Of a stretch of 64,000 nt of DNA, positions 41,145-51,685 are shown piece after piece. This stretch comes from Acidobacteriota bacterium (GTDB lineage Bacteria; Acidobacteriota; Terriglobia; Bryobacterales; Bryobacteraceae), in contig JACPNQ010000001.1 of NCBI GenBank assembly GCA_016185425.1, positions 90,870 through 154,869 of the forward strand. Reading direction: 5' to 3'. The notes below the pieces were generated by a model. The model did no database searches, had not been told where the DNA came from, and saw only the letters and a list, made by a program, of their open reading frames with translations. Position numbers and translations under genes: made by a program. Positions within the stretch are counted from its first letter, which is position 1. Each line of letters starts with the position of its first letter.

Positions 41145-42329
41145 ATGCGCATTCTTGCCTTGTTGCTGTTGGTCCTGCCGATGCTGCCGCAGGCGATGGA
41201 CAAATCGAAGCTCGCGGCGATCGCTCCGAGGATGAAGGAGTTTGTGGACGCCGGAAAGGCGGCGGGGATTGTGACGCTGGTGGCGCACAAGGGCGAGGTG
41301 GAGGAGTTTGACGCGGTCGGCTATACGGACGTGGAGACGCGTCAGCCGATGACGAAGGAGAACATTTTCCAGCTTCATTCGATGACGAAGCCTGTGGTGG
41401 CGCTGGCGGCGATGCAGTTGGCGGAAGAGGGGCGGCTGTCGCTGGCCGATCCGGTGGAAAAACACCTTCCAGAGTTTCGAGGGCAGATGATGATCGCCGC
41501 GGTGAACGCGGATGGGAGCAAGTTGTTGCAGAAGCCGTCGCGGCCGATTACGATTCGCGATCTGATGACGCACACGTCCGGGATGCCGTTGAATCCGCCG
41601 CCGGGGATTGGGGAGCTGCATGGCGCGCTGCATCGGTCGTTGGCGGATGTGGCGCTGGTGTTGTCGCAGCAGCCGCTGGAGTTTGAGCCTGGGACGAAGT
41701 GGCAGTATTCGAACGAGGGGATTGCGACACTGGGGCGGATTGTGGAAGTGATCAGCGGGCAGCCGCTGGAGGTCTATATGGCGAAGCGGATCTTCGAGCC
41801 GCTGGGGATGAAGGATACGTTCTTCTTTCCGCCGAAGGACAAGTGGCACCGGATGCCGACCGCCTATGTTCTGCGCGATGGGAAGCTGGTGAAGTATACG
41901 TCGGATCCGTTGGGAGAGGGGGCGATGAAGTTTCGCGATGGGGCAAAGTATTCGCTGCCGGAAGGAGGGCTGTATTCAACGGCGGCGGATTTGCTGGTGC
42001 TGTATAAGGCCATCCTGAACGGCGGACGGCACGGCAACTACCGGCTGTTGAGCCGGGCCGGGTTGCGGCTGATGGCGACGCCGCAGACGGGCGAGCTGCG
42101 GACGGGGACGGCGGGTGCGGGATGGGGGTTGGGGTGGTTCGTGATGAAGGAAGAGCCGGCGGGGCAGACGATGGCAATCGGGACGTTCGGCCATGGCGGG
42201 CGCTACGGCACGTTCTGTTTTCTGGACCCGAAGAACGATTTGATCGGGATCTTCCTGATTCACCGGGAAGGCGGGAGCGACGAGCGGCAGGCGTTCGTGC
42301 AGATTGCGTATTCGGCGCTGCCGCGCTAG
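41145..42329 (+). CDS. Serine hydrolase, beta-lactamase class C/PBP4* family
   Basis: A 394-aa secreted protein. The start at 41145 gives a signal peptide (MRILALLLLVLPMLPQAM); 41118 is a less likely alternative. Catalytic SxxK is S79-M-T-K82 (IFQLHSMTK) and the YxN element is YSN in WQYSNEGIATLGRI. The C-terminus has GTFGHGGRYGTFCFLDP in the KTG-like position. Family members include esterases, D-amino peptidases and beta-lactamases; it is not possible to pick one. Confidence 0.85.
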   Translation: MRILALLLLVLPMLPQAMDKSKLAAIAPRMKEFVDAGKAAGIVTLVAHKGEVEEFDAVGYTDVETRQPMTKENIFQLHSMTKPVVALAAMQLAEEGRLSLADPVEKHLPEFRGQMMIAAVNADGSKLLQKPSRPITIRDLMTHTSGMPLNPPPGIGELHGALHRSLADVALVLSQQPLEFEPGTKWQYSNEGIATLGRIVEVISGQPLEVYMAKRIFEPLGMKDTFFFPPKDKWHRMPTAYVLRDGKLVKYTSDPLGEGAMKFRDGAKYSLPEGGLYSTAADLLVLYKAILNGGRHGNYRLLSRAGLRLMATPQTGELRTGTAGAGWGLGWFVMKEEPAGQTMAIGTFGHGGRYGTFCFLDPKNDLIGIFLIHREGGSDERQAFVQIAYSALPR

Positions 42330-42739
42330 GCTTTTTTCTTCTTCGCTTTGGCGGCTTGGGAAGAGAGCTGCATCATGCCGACGCTTCGGCTGACGGGGAC
42401 GAGCGAGTTGCTGGAGATGGGCTGCGGGCGGGAGTGATGCGCGAGTTCCTCGTTGAGCGAGGCGACGAACTGTTCGATCTGCCGCTGCATCTCTTCCATT
42501 TTTTCGCGCATATTGAGGATGATCTCGACGCCGGCAAGGTTGACGCCGAGATCGCGGGTGAGCTTCAGGATGACTTCGAGGCGCTCGAGGTCTTCCTCCG
42601 TATAGAGGCGTGTGTTGCCGTCGCTGCGGCTAGGTTTCAGCAGGCCTTCGCGCTCATAGAGCCGTAGCGTTTGGGGATGCAGATCGTACTGCAGCGCGAC
42701 GGCGGAGATCATGTATGCCGCTTTGGATCGCTTCGCCAT
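42326..42739 (-). CDS. hspR: HspR-type MerR family heat-shock repressor
   Basis: A 137-aa regulator with a MerR helix-turn-helix at the N-terminus (MISAVALQYDLHPQTLRLYE, REGLLKPSR, NTRLYTEEDLERLEVI), a linking helix with a coiled-coil MREKMEEMQRQIEQFVASL, and a Lys-rich tail. It is the third gene of dnaK-dnaJ-hspR (same strand, 12 bp after dnaJ), the order in which HspR proteins repress their own chaperone operon. DnaK usually acts as HspR co-repressor. No clear HAIR operator was found near dnaK. Confidence 0.88.
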   Translation of the reverse strand: MAKRSKAAYMISAVALQYDLHPQTLRLYEREGLLKPSRSDGNTRLYTEEDLERLEVILKLTRDLGVNLAGVEIILNMREKMEEMQRQIEQFVASLNEELAHHSRPQPISSNSLVPVSRSVGMMQLSSQAAKAKKKKA

Positions 42740-42751
42740 GGGAAATTCCCT

Positions 42752-43951
42752 TTATACCTTGGTCCACATTTCGGCGCGCGGGTCTTCCTGGTGCAGTTCG
42801 GCAAGCTCGCGCAGGAGCTGGCGCGTGCGCTCGTCGTTGGCCTTGGGCGGTTGAACGGCGATCTGTACGATCTGGTCGCCGCGGGTTTCCTTGCGCGCGT
42901 TGTACACGCCCTTTTCCCGGAGCCGGAACTTTTGGCCGTTTTGCGTGCCCATAGGGATTTTTAGCAGGGCGCGGCCGTCGATAGTAGGGACTTCGATCTT
43001 GGCGCCGAGCGCCGCTTCCGGCACCGTAATGGGCACGATGATTTCGATGTTGTCGCCTTCGCGTTCGAAAAACGGATGCTCGTCGACGCGGATGTTGATG
43101 TAGAGATCGCCGGCTGGAGCGCCGCCGGTCCCGGCATTGCCTTTGCCGGCAATGCGCATGCGCGTGCCGGTGGAAACGCCGGGCGGGATGCGGGTTTCGA
43201 CGAAGTCCATGCGCGGAAGCCGGCCTTCGCCTTTGCAGGTGGGGCAGGCGCTTTGGAGCTTGCCGGTTCCGCCGCAGCGCGGGCAGCCGAGGGTGAAGCG
43301 CATGGCGCCGGCGGTCTGGGTGACGTTGCCGCTGCCGTTACATTCCGGGCAGGTGATAGGCCCGCTGGAGCCAGTTCCGGTACCGTTGCAGGTGGTGCAG
43401 GTGTCCTGGCGCGAGATATTGATGCGCGCCTGCGTGCCTTTGATGGATTGCCAGAAGTCGATCGTGAGTGTGTATTCGAGGTCGGAACCTTTTTCGGGGC
43501 CGCTTTGCTGCGGCGCGCCTCTCCCCTGCTGGCCGAAGAACTGGCTGAAAATGTCGCGGAAGCCGCCAGCGCCTCCGCCGGAAAAGCCTTCATGATTGGC
43601 CTGGCGCCGGCGTCCGCCGCCGCTGCCGGCCTGCTGCTGATTGAGGAAATCGGAAAAATCGAAACCGCCGAAGCCCATGCCGGGTCCGCCCTGCGCATAG
43701 GGGTTGCCGCCCCCGGGGAAACCGCCCTCGGAATAGTAGCCCACCTGATCGTACATCTTGCGCTTCTTGTCGTCGCCGAGAATGTCGTTGGCTTCCGAGA
43801 CGGATTTGAACTTTTCTTCAGCCGCTTTGTCGCCGGGATTGAGATCGGGATGGTATTTACGCGCGAGCCGGCGATAGGCCTTGCGAACGTCGTCCGCCGA
43901 GGCATCGCGGGCTATGCCGAGGGTTTCGTAGTAATCCTTCCGCTGGGCCAT
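42752..43951 (-). CDS. dnaJ: Chaperone DnaJ
   Basis: A 399-aa DnaJ that stimulates DnaK ATPase and delivers substrates. The J domain contains the HPD motif ([16 protein letters not shown]). A Gly/Phe-rich segment follows (about residues 75-130), then the zinc domain with four CxxCxGxG repeats: [24 protein letters not shown] and CPTCKGEG. The C-terminal substrate domain is complete. It lies 56 bp downstream of dnaK. Confidence 0.95.
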   Translation of the reverse strand: MAQRKDYYETLGIARDASADDVRKAYRRLARKYHPDLNPGDKAAEEKFKSVSEANDILGDDKKRKMYDQVGYYSEGGFPGGGNPYAQGGPGMGFGGFDFSDFLNQQQAGSGGGRRRQANHEGFSGGGAGGFRDIFSQFFGQQGRGAPQQSGPEKGSDLEYTLTIDFWQSIKGTQARINISRQDTCTTCNGTGTGSSGPITCPECNGSGNVTQTAGAMRFTLGCPRCGGTGKLQSACPTCKGEGRLPRMDFVETRIPPGVSTGTRMRIAGKGNAGTGGAPAGDLYINIRVDEHPFFEREGDNIEIIVPITVPEAALGAKIEVPTIDGRALLKIPMGTQNGQKFRLREKGVYNARKETRGDQIVQIAVQPPKANDERTRQLLRELAELHQEDPRAEMWTKV

Positions 43952-44007
43952 TGGAGGTTCCTAACGAGGCGGGGGTAGGTGGCGCCCGCCGCCTCGATGA
44001 GTGACAG

Positions 44008-45936
44008 TTACTTCTTTGATTTGTCGTCCACGTCGACGAACTCGGCGTCGACGACGTCATCTTTCTTGTTGTTGTCGCCTGGGGGCGGAGGTGTGCCGGC
44101 GCCGTTGCCTTCCGGCCCGGATCCGGCTGCCCCGGCCTGTCCTGCCTTGTACATGACTTCGGCCAGTTTGTGGCTTGCGCTGGTGAGCTTGTCGACCGCG
44201 GCGTTGATGCCTTCGAGCGAGCCTTCGTCGCGCGCCTTCTTGGCGTTTTCGAGCGCTTCTTCGACGGCCTTGGCTTCGTCGGCGCTGACCTTGTCGCGGT
44301 GATCCTTGAGCGTTTTTTCGACGCTATAGATTAGGCCATCGATTCGGTTACGGGCTTCGACGCTATCCTTCCGCTTCTGGTCGGCGGAGGCATTTTCCTT
44401 GGCTTCGCGCGCCATCTTCTCCACTTCGTCCTTGCTGAGGCCGGACGAGGAGGTGATGGTAATCTTCTGTTCGTTGTTGGTGGCCTTGTCCTTGGCCGTG
44501 ACGTTCAGAATGCCGTTGGCGTCGATGTCGAAAGTGACTTCGATCTGCGGCACGCCGCGCGGGGCGGGCGGGATGTTGGCGAGTTGGAAGACGCCGAGGG
44601 ACCGGTTGTCGGCGGCCATGGCGCGCTCACCCTGGTAGACCTTGATTTCGACCGACGGCTGGCTGTCGCTGGCGGTGGAGAAGATCTCACTGCGGCGCGT
44701 GGGGATGGTCGTGTTGGCCTCGATCATCTTGGTGAAAACGCCGCCAAGCGTTTCGATGCCAAGCGAGAGCGGCGTGACGTCAAGAAGCAGAACGTCCTTC
44801 ACTTCGCCGCCTAAAACGCCACCCTGGACCGCGGCGCCGACCGCGACCACTTCGTCCGGGTTCACCGTGCGATTCGGCTCCTTGTTGAACAGGTCGCGGA
44901 CCATCTGCTGCACTTTGGGGATGCGCGTGGAGCCGCCGACCAGGACGACTTCGTCGATCTGGTTCGGAGTAACTTTGGCGTTAGCCATTGCGCGTTTGCA
45001 GGGCTCAAGCGAGCGGTCGAGGATATCGGCGATCATCTGCTCAAACCGCATCCGGGTGAGCTTCATCACAAGGTGCTTCGGCCCGGTGGCGTCGGCGGTG
45101 ATAAAGGGCAGGTTGATCTCAGTTTCGAGCAGCGTGGAGAGCTCGATCTTGGCCTTTTCCGCCGCTTCCTTCAGGCGCTGCTTGGCCATGTTGTCGTGGG
45201 AGAGGTCGATGCCGCTCTCCTTCTTGAAGTCGGTGATGATCCATTCCATCAGGCGGCCGTCGATGTTGTCGCCGCCCAAGTGGGTATCGCCGTCGGTGGC
45301 CTTCACTTCGACGACGCCGTCGCCGACTTCGAGGATGGAGATGTCGAACGTGCCGCCGCCGAAGTCGAACACGGCGATGGTTTCGTCCTTCTTCTTATCG
45401 AGACCGTAGGCGAGGGCGGCGGCGGTGGGCTCATTGATGATGCGCATGACTTCGAGGCCCGCGATCTGGCCCGCGTCTTTGGTGGCCTGGCGTTGCGAGT
45501 CGTTGAAGTAGGCAGGGACGGTGATGACGGCCTTGGTGACCTTTTCGCCCAGGTAGGCTTCGGCGGCTTCCTTTAGCTTGGAAAGGACCATGGACGAAAT
45601 TTCCGGCGGAGCGTAGCGCTTGCCCTGGATTTCGACGCGGGCGTCGCCGTTCTCGCCCGGAAGAACTTTATACGGAACGAGCTTCATTTCTTCGCCGATT
45701 TCATTGAACCGGCGGCCCATAAAGCGCTTGATGGAGTAGATGGTATTCTCTGGGTTGGTGACGGACTGACGCTTGGCGACCTGGCCGACGAGCCGATCCC
45801 CGTTTTTCGCGAAAGCCGCAACCGAAGGCGTGGTTCTTCCGCCTTCCTGGTTGGCGATGACGACGGGGTTGCCACTCTCCATGACGGCGACCACGGAATT
45901 GGTGGTGCCGAGATCGATGCCGATGATTTTGCTCAT
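44008..45936 (-). CDS. dnaK: Chaperone DnaK (Hsp70)
   Basis: A 642-aa Hsp70. The nucleotide domain has [37 protein letters not shown] and [17 protein letters not shown]; the linker [18 protein letters not shown] leads to the substrate-binding domain, and the lid ends [19 protein letters not shown], the usual acidic tail. It is the first gene of dnaK-dnaJ-hspR; grpE is not present here. A sigma-70-like promoter lies upstream at 46023-46051. Confidence 0.97.
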   Translation of the reverse strand: MSKIIGIDLGTTNSVVAVMESGNPVVIANQEGGRTTPSVAAFAKNGDRLVGQVAKRQSVTNPENTIYSIKRFMGRRFNEIGEEMKLVPYKVLPGENGDARVEIQGKRYAPPEISSMVLSKLKEAAEAYLGEKVTKAVITVPAYFNDSQRQATKDAGQIAGLEVMRIINEPTAAALAYGLDKKKDETIAVFDFGGGTFDISILEVGDGVVEVKATDGDTHLGGDNIDGRLMEWIITDFKKESGIDLSHDNMAKQRLKEAAEKAKIELSTLLETEINLPFITADATGPKHLVMKLTRMRFEQMIADILDRSLEPCKRAMANAKVTPNQIDEVVLVGGSTRIPKVQQMVRDLFNKEPNRTVNPDEVVAVGAAVQGGVLGGEVKDVLLLDVTPLSLGIETLGGVFTKMIEANTTIPTRRSEIFSTASDSQPSVEIKVYQGERAMAADNRSLGVFQLANIPPAPRGVPQIEVTFDIDANGILNVTAKDKATNNEQKITITSSSGLSKDEVEKMAREAKENASADQKRKDSVEARNRIDGLIYSVEKTLKDHRDKVSADEAKAVEEALENAKKARDEGSLEGINAAVDKLTSASHKLAEVMYKAGQAGAAGSGPEGNGAGTPPPPGDNNKKDDVVDAEFVDVDDKSKK

Positions 45937-46008
45937 AAAAGTTGCTGATGCCTCCCTGGAACTTGGGTGCGGCGGGCGGGGGCTAAGGTGAGCCGCGTCC
46001 GCGCCGGA

Positions 46009-46869
46009 ATGCGCACAACCTCAGTATGGAATTTGAGTCTTCTTTTGTCAACCATGGGTTTAGTGATAGGCACTCAACTATGCGGGCAGGAGGTGCTGGT
46101 GGCCGCAGCCTCCGACCTGGCTCCAGCGGTACCGTTGCTGACGACACAACTAAAAGAAAAAAAAGGAGTTACAATTCGTGTTTCGGTGGGTTCCTCCGGA
46201 CAGTTGACGCGGCAAATCGAGCAGGGAGCACCCTTCGATCTTTTTTTATCGGCAGATGAAGATTTCGTGCAGCAGCTTGTCAAATCCGGGCGTGCGGACG
46301 GGGGAAGCGTCCAGGTCTACGCGACCGGGCGGCTGGCGTTGTGGTCGAAATCGGGGACGGTTCGGCGGCTGGAGGATCTGGCGCTGCCGCAGGTGAAGCG
46401 TGTGGCGATGGCGAACCCGGCGGTGGCGCCATATGGGCGGTTGGCGAAGGCTGCGCTGCAGAGGGCGGGGTTGTGGGAGAAGGTGGAGGCGAAGGTAGTG
46501 CTGGCGGAGTCGGTGCGGCAGACGATGCAGTTTGCGGAGACGGGGAACGTGGACGCGGCGTTGACTTCATGGACGCTGACTCATGAGAAGGGCGGGATCT
46601 TGCTGGGGGAGTCGATCCGGCAGGCGGGGGTGGTGATCAAGGGGTCGGTACGGGCGGCGGAAGCTAGAAGGGTGCTGGAATTTCTGGCAGGATCAGAGGG
46701 GCAGTTGATTCTCGGAAGGCATGGTCTGCTCCCGGGGGGCCCGGCCGGGGAGCCCCTGCTTGAGGACCTCCATAACGACAATGGTGACGGAAAGGGCGGC
46801 GGGGCCGATGAAAAGTCCAAGAAAACCGAACGCCTGCGCCCCGCCAAGAAGCGAAATAAAAACAAATAG
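46009..46869 (+). CDS. modA: ModA-like molybdate/tungstate-binding protein with an unusual C-terminal tail
   Basis: A 286-aa periplasmic binding protein. The start at 46009 gives a signal peptide ([20 protein letters not shown]). The ModA pattern is clear: [72 protein letters not shown] and the late [11 protein letters not shown] normal ModA would end near the end of the [16 protein letters not shown] segment; here the frame continues about 40 residues as a charged tail ([12 protein letters not shown] to KKRNKNK) that overlaps the opposite-strand AI-2E gene by 177 bp. No modBC is adjacent. Confidence 0.82.
   Translation: MRTTSVWNLSLLLSTMGLVIGTQLCGQEVLVAAASDLAPAVPLLTTQLKEKKGVTIRVSVGSSGQLTRQIEQGAPFDLFLSADEDFVQQLVKSGRADGGSVQVYATGRLALWSKSGTVRRLEDLALPQVKRVAMANPAVAPYGRLAKAALQRAGLWEKVEAKVVLAESVRQTMQFAETGNVDAALTSWTLTHEKGGILLGESIRQAGVVIKGSVRAAEARRVLEFLAGSEGQLILGRHGLLPGGPAGEPLLEDLHNDNGDGKGGGADEKSKKTERLRPAKKRNKNK
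46023..46051 (-). promoter_or_regulatory. Sigma-70-type promoter for the dnaK operon
   Basis: On the minus strand TTGACA (46051-46046) and CATACT (46028-46023) are separated by exactly 17 bp, a full consensus -35 and a 4/6 -10, about 85 bp upstream of the dnaK start. The elements lie inside the 5' end of the divergent modA-like gene. An imperfect CTCA/TGAG inverted repeat overlaps the -10; whether it is an HspR site is unclear. Confidence 0.55.
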
Positions 46870-47790
46870 CGGGTGGAGTTGCACCCTGCCGCTGACGATC
46901 CATGGGCGGATGATGTTGTCGACTGTGCCGATGACGAAGGCACCGAAGATGGCGACGATCGCGGCTTTGCCCCAGGCGCCGGAGGCGGCGAAGGCAACGG
47001 CGACGGGCACCCACACGACCGGCGGTCCGACGATGGGGATCATCGAGCAGAAGCCGGCGACGACGCCCCAAAGCACGGGGGAGTGGACGCCGACAAAGGC
47101 GAAGAGCAGGCCGGTTAGCGATCCCTGGGCGAGGGCGACAGCCCCGACCCCATAAACATTAGCGAGGACGCTCTGGCCGACTTCGGCGATCAGGCGATCG
47201 AAAACGGCATGAGGAAGAGGGAGAAAGGCGCGCGCGCGGTCGAGGAAATCGTCACCATCGCGAAGGAGGAAGAAGAGTACGAACAGCGCGATGATGGCGT
47301 TAAAGAGGAAGACGGCGACGTTACTTACGACACCTTGCATGACGCCCAGCAGCGCACCACTGATGACGCGGACGCGTTCGGTAAGGAAACTGCGGATCTG
47401 GTCCTCGGCGGCATCAGCGTCCATGCCGAAGTACAGTAGCGGCCGGCTGCCGTACTGGATGATCCATTCCGTCCAGCCGCCGCCCGCGACGCTTTTGTTT
47501 TTGAGCGCGGTGTAGGCGCCGCCCAGTTCCTTGGACATGGTAGAGATAATCCACGCGGAAGGGACGACGAGCAGGACGATGACGAGGAGGACGGAGAGAG
47601 TGGCCGCCAGGGACTCATGGCGCGGCATCCGTCGGAGCAGTGACCGATGCACGGGGTAGAACAGAACCGCGATGGCTGTCGCGGAAATGATAGGCCCGAG
47701 GAACGGTTCGACGATGACGTAGCAAAGCACCAGTGCAGCGGCGGCGAGTAGGAGGAGAAATAGTTGTTGGAGGTGGGTGCGGTCGATCAT
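46693..47790 (-). CDS. AI-2E family (TqsA/PerM-like) membrane protein
   Basis: A 365-aa polytopic protein of the AI-2 exporter/Na+(H+)-antiporter-related family, with paired N-terminal helices (QLFLLLLAAAALVLCYVIVE, ISATAIAVLFYPVHRSLLRR), a central soluble part, and the C-terminal motif block VVAGFCSMIPIVGPPVVWVP and [20 protein letters not shown]. The ATG at 47790 fits better than a TTG at 47817. Members export small molecules or exchange ions; the substrate is unknown. The 3' end overlaps the convergent modA-like frame. Confidence 0.87.
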   Translation of the reverse strand: MIDRTHLQQLFLLLLAAAALVLCYVIVEPFLGPIISATAIAVLFYPVHRSLLRRMPRHESLAATLSVLLVIVLLVVPSAWIISTMSKELGGAYTALKNKSVAGGGWTEWIIQYGSRPLLYFGMDADAAEDQIRSFLTERVRVISGALLGVMQGVVSNVAVFLFNAIIALFVLFFLLRDGDDFLDRARAFLPLPHAVFDRLIAEVGQSVLANVYGVGAVALAQGSLTGLLFAFVGVHSPVLWGVVAGFCSMIPIVGPPVVWVPVAVAFAASGAWGKAAIVAIFGAFVIGTVDNIIRPWIVSGRVQLHPLFVFISLLGGAQAFGFLGLFIGPAALSVTIVVMEVLKQGLPGRAPREQTMPSENQLPL

Positions 47791-47912
47791 AAGCGGTTCC
47801 AATTCTGGCGCAACCAAACCGCCGCGGGTTCGTCTGAAAAATGGATGAGGGGCGAATCTCGCATTGGCGCCGCGCCGGGCGGCAACACGTTATACTGCCT
47901 TACGGGCAGAGC

Positions 47913-48494
47913 ATGACGACACCGGAAGTAACGCAGCTTTTGCAACAGTGGTCGGACGGTAGCAAAGCCGCCCTAGACTCTTTGACGCCAGTAGTATACG
48001 ACGAACTTCGGCGTCTGGCGTCGATCTACCTGCACCGGGAGCGCGCGGACCACACTTTGCAGGCGACGGCGGTGGTGCATGAGGCGTATATGCGCCTGGT
48101 GGACCAGCGATCGGTACGGTGGCAGAACCGGGCCCATTTTTTTGGAATTGCGGCCCAAATGATCCGGCGAATTCTAGTGGATCATGCGCGCGGGGTACGC
48201 GCGGCGAAGCGTGGCGGTGGAGCGATGGCGCTGTCGCTGGACGAGGCGCTGGGTGTGTCGGAGAAGCGGAACCTGGAGCTCGAAGCGCTGGACGAGGCGC
48301 TGGAGTTGCTGGCGAAAGTGGATCCGCAGCAGGCGCGAATCGTGGAAATGCGCTTTTTTACCGGGTTATCGATCGAAGAAACGGCCGAGGTTCTCGGCGT
48401 TTCGGAATCGACGGTGAAACGGGATTGGGTGTCAGCCAAAGCCTGGCTTTTCCGGGAGTTATCAAAAGGCCAGCCAAAATCGGCTGCTCCATGA
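47913..48494 (+). CDS. ECF sigma factor, acidobacterial kinase-associated type
   Basis: A 193-aa sigma-70-family protein from ATG 47913. Region 2: [36 protein letters not shown] and [20 protein letters not shown]. Region 4: [20 protein letters not shown] and [20 protein letters not shown]. This matches the group (TIGR02999 pattern) that lacks an anti-sigma and is paired with a large Ser/Thr kinase. Its stop overlaps the kinase start (ATGA), so the kinase probably controls it. Confidence 0.92.
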   Translation: MTTPEVTQLLQQWSDGSKAALDSLTPVVYDELRRLASIYLHRERADHTLQATAVVHEAYMRLVDQRSVRWQNRAHFFGIAAQMIRRILVDHARGVRAAKRGGGAMALSLDEALGVSEKRNLELEALDEALELLAKVDPQQARIVEMRFFTGLSIEETAEVLGVSESTVKRDWVSAKAWLFRELSKGQPKSAAP

Positions 48495-51016
48495 CGACCG
48501 GGCCGCCGCACCCGGAAACGACGCGTCCGGCAGAGCCCGAGTCCTCTGCCCGGTGGAAGCGGGTGAAAGAGGTATTTGACCATGCGCTGGAACTTCCGCG
48601 CGGGGAGTTGACGCGTTATTTAGACGAGGTCTGCGGCACGGACGCGACGTTGCGGGCGGAAGTTTTGTCCTTGATCGCGGCGCTTGGCGAGGCTGGGGCA
48701 TTCTTGGAAGACGCTGTTGTGAATCTGGGCGCTCCGCGTACGTCGGCGGGGCGGCAAATAGGACCTTATCATCTCGAATCGCTGCTTGGGCAGGGCGGCA
48801 TGGGTGAGGTGTATCTATCGACAAGGGAAGTGGACGGCTACCAGATGCCGGTGGCGTTGAAGCTGATTCGCCATTCGGCCGTTACGCCCGGAGCGTTGCG
48901 CCGCTTCCGGATGGAACGGCAAATCCTGGCGCGGCTGCATCATCCGGGGATCACGCAGTTGCTGGACGGCGGCATTACCGACGACGGCCTGCCTTACCTG
49001 GTGACGGAGTATATCGCGGGGACGCCGTTGGACAAGTGCGAGGCTGCGCGGGCGATGGAACTTCGCAAGCGGTTGGAATCGTTCCTGTCGATTTGCGACG
49101 CAGTGAGCTATGCGCACAGGCAGCTTGTGGTTCACGGGGATCTGAAGCCGGGTAATATCCTGATGCATGGCGACGGCGGAATTAAGCTGCTCGATTTCGG
49201 CATCTCGCGGCTGTTACAGCAGAGCGAGGACACGACCGAGCAGCGGCCGGGAGGCACGACACAACCGGCGATGACACCGGCGTGGACGAGTCCCGAGCAG
49301 TTGCGCGGAGAGCAGGCGGGCATTGCGTCAGATGTTTATTCGCTGGGACGGATTCTGTATTTCATGCTGACGTGGGAGCAGGCCGTGCCGATTGAACGGC
49401 TGGGGCCGCTGCAGTATTACGAGAAGCTGAAGCAAGAGACACCGGTGCGGCCGAGCGAGCGGACCGGGGACAAACGGCTGGACGGGGATCTGGACAACAT
49501 CGCGTTGAAGTCGGTGGAGTTCGAGCCTGGGGATCGTTACCAATCGGTGGATGGGCTGGCGGAGGATGTGCGCGCGCACCTGGCTTCGCGGCCGATCTCT
49601 GCGCGAGCGCATACATGGACGTACCGCACTCATAAGTTCATGCGGCGGAACCGGCTTGTAGTCATCGCGACGGCGGCGGTGGTGCTGGCGCTACTCGGTG
49701 GGCTGGGCATGACGCTTTGGCAGGCGCGAATCGCGCGATTGAATTACGAACGGGCCGAGCGGCGATTCCAGGATGTGCGGCGTCTGGCGAACACGTTCAT
49801 CTTCGACATGGACGATGCGATTGCGCGGCTGCCTGGGTCGACGGCGGTGCGCGGCACGATGGTGCGCAACTCATTGCAGTATCTCGACGGCCTGGCGCAG
49901 GAGGCGAAGGATGACCCATCTCTCCAGGAGGAACTGGCGAATGCGTACGAAAAGGTGGGCGATGTGCAGGGGCGGCCCGGGGCGATGAACCTGGGCGGCA
50001 CAGCGGCGTCGTTGCAGAGCTACCGGAAATCGGAAGGAATCCGGCGGGCGTTACTAGCGGAGTCGAAAAGCGACACCGAGCGCGACCACCGGGAGGAGGC
50101 ATTGGCGAATACGTTGATGCGCATCAGCTCGATCCTTCGCGCGACGGGCGACGGGCGGCAGGCGCTGGAGGCGGACCGGACAGCGCTGGAGATGCGGCGC
50201 AGGCTATTCGACCGGAAGCCGGACGATGTGACGCGACAGCGCAACGTGGCGTCGAGCCTAACGGCGACGAGCGCGAGCCTATCGCTGTTGGGGGCGTTTC
50301 AGGGCGTTTTGGAGCTGCGCCGCGAGGGATTGGCGCTGTACGAGCAACTGGCGCGGCGTGGCGGCAGCAACGATGACGACCAGCAGGGCCTGGCGATTGC
50401 GCACACTCGCATGGCAAGTATTTTGATGCACGAGAATGATTTGAAGGGCGCCGTGAAGCATTATCGGGAATCGTTGCGCGTACAGTTGGGGCTGTACACG
50501 ACGCATCATGGGCAGGCGCAGTTTCAAGTGGCGTTGGGACTGGCACATTCGAATCTTGGCAATGCGCTGCGCGCATCGGGCGATCCGAAGGCGGCGTTAA
50601 GTTCGTTCCAGGACGCGGTCCGGCAGTATGAGCCGCTGGTGAACGCGGATGCGAACGAGGTGCGCGCGCGGACACTAATGGCAACGGTGCGATTGCGCGA
50701 GGCGAAGGCATGGAGCGACCTCGGGGACACGGTGCGCGCGGGCCGCATCCTGCGCGGCGTGCTGGAAGAGCGGCGGCTGTTGGCAGAGCGGAATCCGGCG
50801 AACTCTGGAGCGCGTGGGGAAGTGGCGGAGGCGTATGGCGTGCTCGGGGATGTGGCGTTGCGGGCAAAGGACTATGGGGACGCTATTGCGCAGTACGAGA
50901 CGGCATTGAAGCTGTTTGACGAATTGGAGAGGGAAGGGCGCTCCAACGCGGCGGACCATGAAGAGATTGCGCGCATCCGGGTGAAGCTGGCGGAAGCCAG
51001 CAAGAAAAAATCGTGA
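48491..51016 (+). CDS. Membrane Ser/Thr protein kinase with TPR sensor
   Basis: An 841-aa protein. The Hanks-type kinase domain (about residues 95-370) has the Gly-rich loop [13 protein letters not shown], the VALKLI Lys, catalytic loop [21 protein letters not shown] and the [10 protein letters not shown] activation-loop end. The catalytic loop reads HGD in place of the usual HRD, a non-RD kinase. A membrane helix (about 398-417, [20 protein letters not shown]) leads to an extracellular TPR region (about 430-840). It is coupled to the upstream ECF sigma gene and overlaps the transglycosylase gene by 4 bp. Confidence 0.92.
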   Translation: MTTGPPHPETTRPAEPESSARWKRVKEVFDHALELPRGELTRYLDEVCGTDATLRAEVLSLIAALGEAGAFLEDAVVNLGAPRTSAGRQIGPYHLESLLGQGGMGEVYLSTREVDGYQMPVALKLIRHSAVTPGALRRFRMERQILARLHHPGITQLLDGGITDDGLPYLVTEYIAGTPLDKCEAARAMELRKRLESFLSICDAVSYAHRQLVVHGDLKPGNILMHGDGGIKLLDFGISRLLQQSEDTTEQRPGGTTQPAMTPAWTSPEQLRGEQAGIASDVYSLGRILYFMLTWEQAVPIERLGPLQYYEKLKQETPVRPSERTGDKRLDGDLDNIALKSVEFEPGDRYQSVDGLAEDVRAHLASRPISARAHTWTYRTHKFMRRNRLVVIATAAVVLALLGGLGMTLWQARIARLNYERAERRFQDVRRLANTFIFDMDDAIARLPGSTAVRGTMVRNSLQYLDGLAQEAKDDPSLQEELANAYEKVGDVQGRPGAMNLGGTAASLQSYRKSEGIRRALLAESKSDTERDHREEALANTLMRISSILRATGDGRQALEADRTALEMRRRLFDRKPDDVTRQRNVASSLTATSASLSLLGAFQGVLELRREGLALYEQLARRGGSNDDDQQGLAIAHTRMASILMHENDLKGAVKHYRESLRVQLGLYTTHHGQAQFQVALGLAHSNLGNALRASGDPKAALSSFQDAVRQYEPLVNADANEVRARTLMATVRLREAKAWSDLGDTVRAGRILRGVLEERRLLAERNPANSGARGEVAEAYGVLGDVALRAKDYGDAIAQYETALKLFDELEREGRSNAADHEEIARIRVKLAEASKKKS

Positions 51017-51684
51017 AACGCATCTGGCGCCGTGTGGCGCCGGCCGTTATTAAGACGGTTCTGTGGTTTTATGCCTTTTGGATCGGGACGCTGATTCTTT
51101 TCCGATGGGTGACGCCGCCGACAACGGGCGTGCAGATGCAGCGGCGTGTGGAGTCGTGGTTCCGGAAGGGGCCATATGAGAAGCGGTACACGCCGGTGCC
51201 GATGGCTAGAATCTCGCCGCATTTACGGCACGCATTGGTGGCCGGCGAGGATACGCGATTCTACGATCACTGGGGGTTGGATGTCGTGGCGATGGCGGAT
51301 GCCGCGCAGGAGGCGGCTGGTAAGCGGCGGCGTTTGCGAGGCGCGTCGACGCTGACGCAGCAGTTGATCAAGAACCTGTATTTCACGACGCATGCGAATC
51401 CGGTGAGGAAGGTGGTGGAATGGACATTGGCTCCGGTGGCGGATTTTGTGTTGGGGAAGGAGCGGGTGTTGGAGTTGTATTTGAACGTGATTGAGTGGGG
51501 GCCTGGGGTGTACGGGGCTGAAGCCGCGTCGCGGTATCACTTCCGCGCGCCGGCGGCGAGTCTCTCGCGGGAGCAGGCGGCCCGGCTGGCGGCATGCGTT
51601 CCGGCGCCGAGGAGGAGGAGACCGGCGGCGATGAGTCAGTATGGGGCCGTTATTGAGAATCGGATGCGGCAGTTGGGGTATTAG
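51013..51684 (+). CDS. mtgA: Monofunctional biosynthetic peptidoglycan transglycosylase
   Basis: A 223-aa GT51 enzyme that polymerises lipid II without a transpeptidase domain. One N-terminal helix (IKTVLWFYAFWIGTLILF) anchors it. Catalytic motifs: LVAGEDTRFYDHWGLD (first Glu), RGASTLTQQLIKNLYF and KERVLELYLNVIEWGPGVYG (second Glu). GTG start (51013) overlaps the kinase stop by 4 bp, so cell-wall synthesis is placed under the sigma factor-kinase operon, which is an uncommon pairing. Confidence 0.92.
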   Translation: MKRIWRRVAPAVIKTVLWFYAFWIGTLILFRWVTPPTTGVQMQRRVESWFRKGPYEKRYTPVPMARISPHLRHALVAGEDTRFYDHWGLDVVAMADAAQEAAGKRRRLRGASTLTQQLIKNLYFTTHANPVRKVVEWTLAPVADFVLGKERVLELYLNVIEWGPGVYGAEAASRYHFRAPAASLSREQAARLAACVPAPRRRRPAAMSQYGAVIENRMRQLGY

Positions 51685-51685
51685 G

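Noticed and set aside
46021..46080. HAIR operator (CTTGAGT-N7-ACTCAAG) for HspR upstream of dnaK
   Set aside because: Only scattered half-sites (ttgagt, actcaa) are present, in the wrong spacing or orientation.
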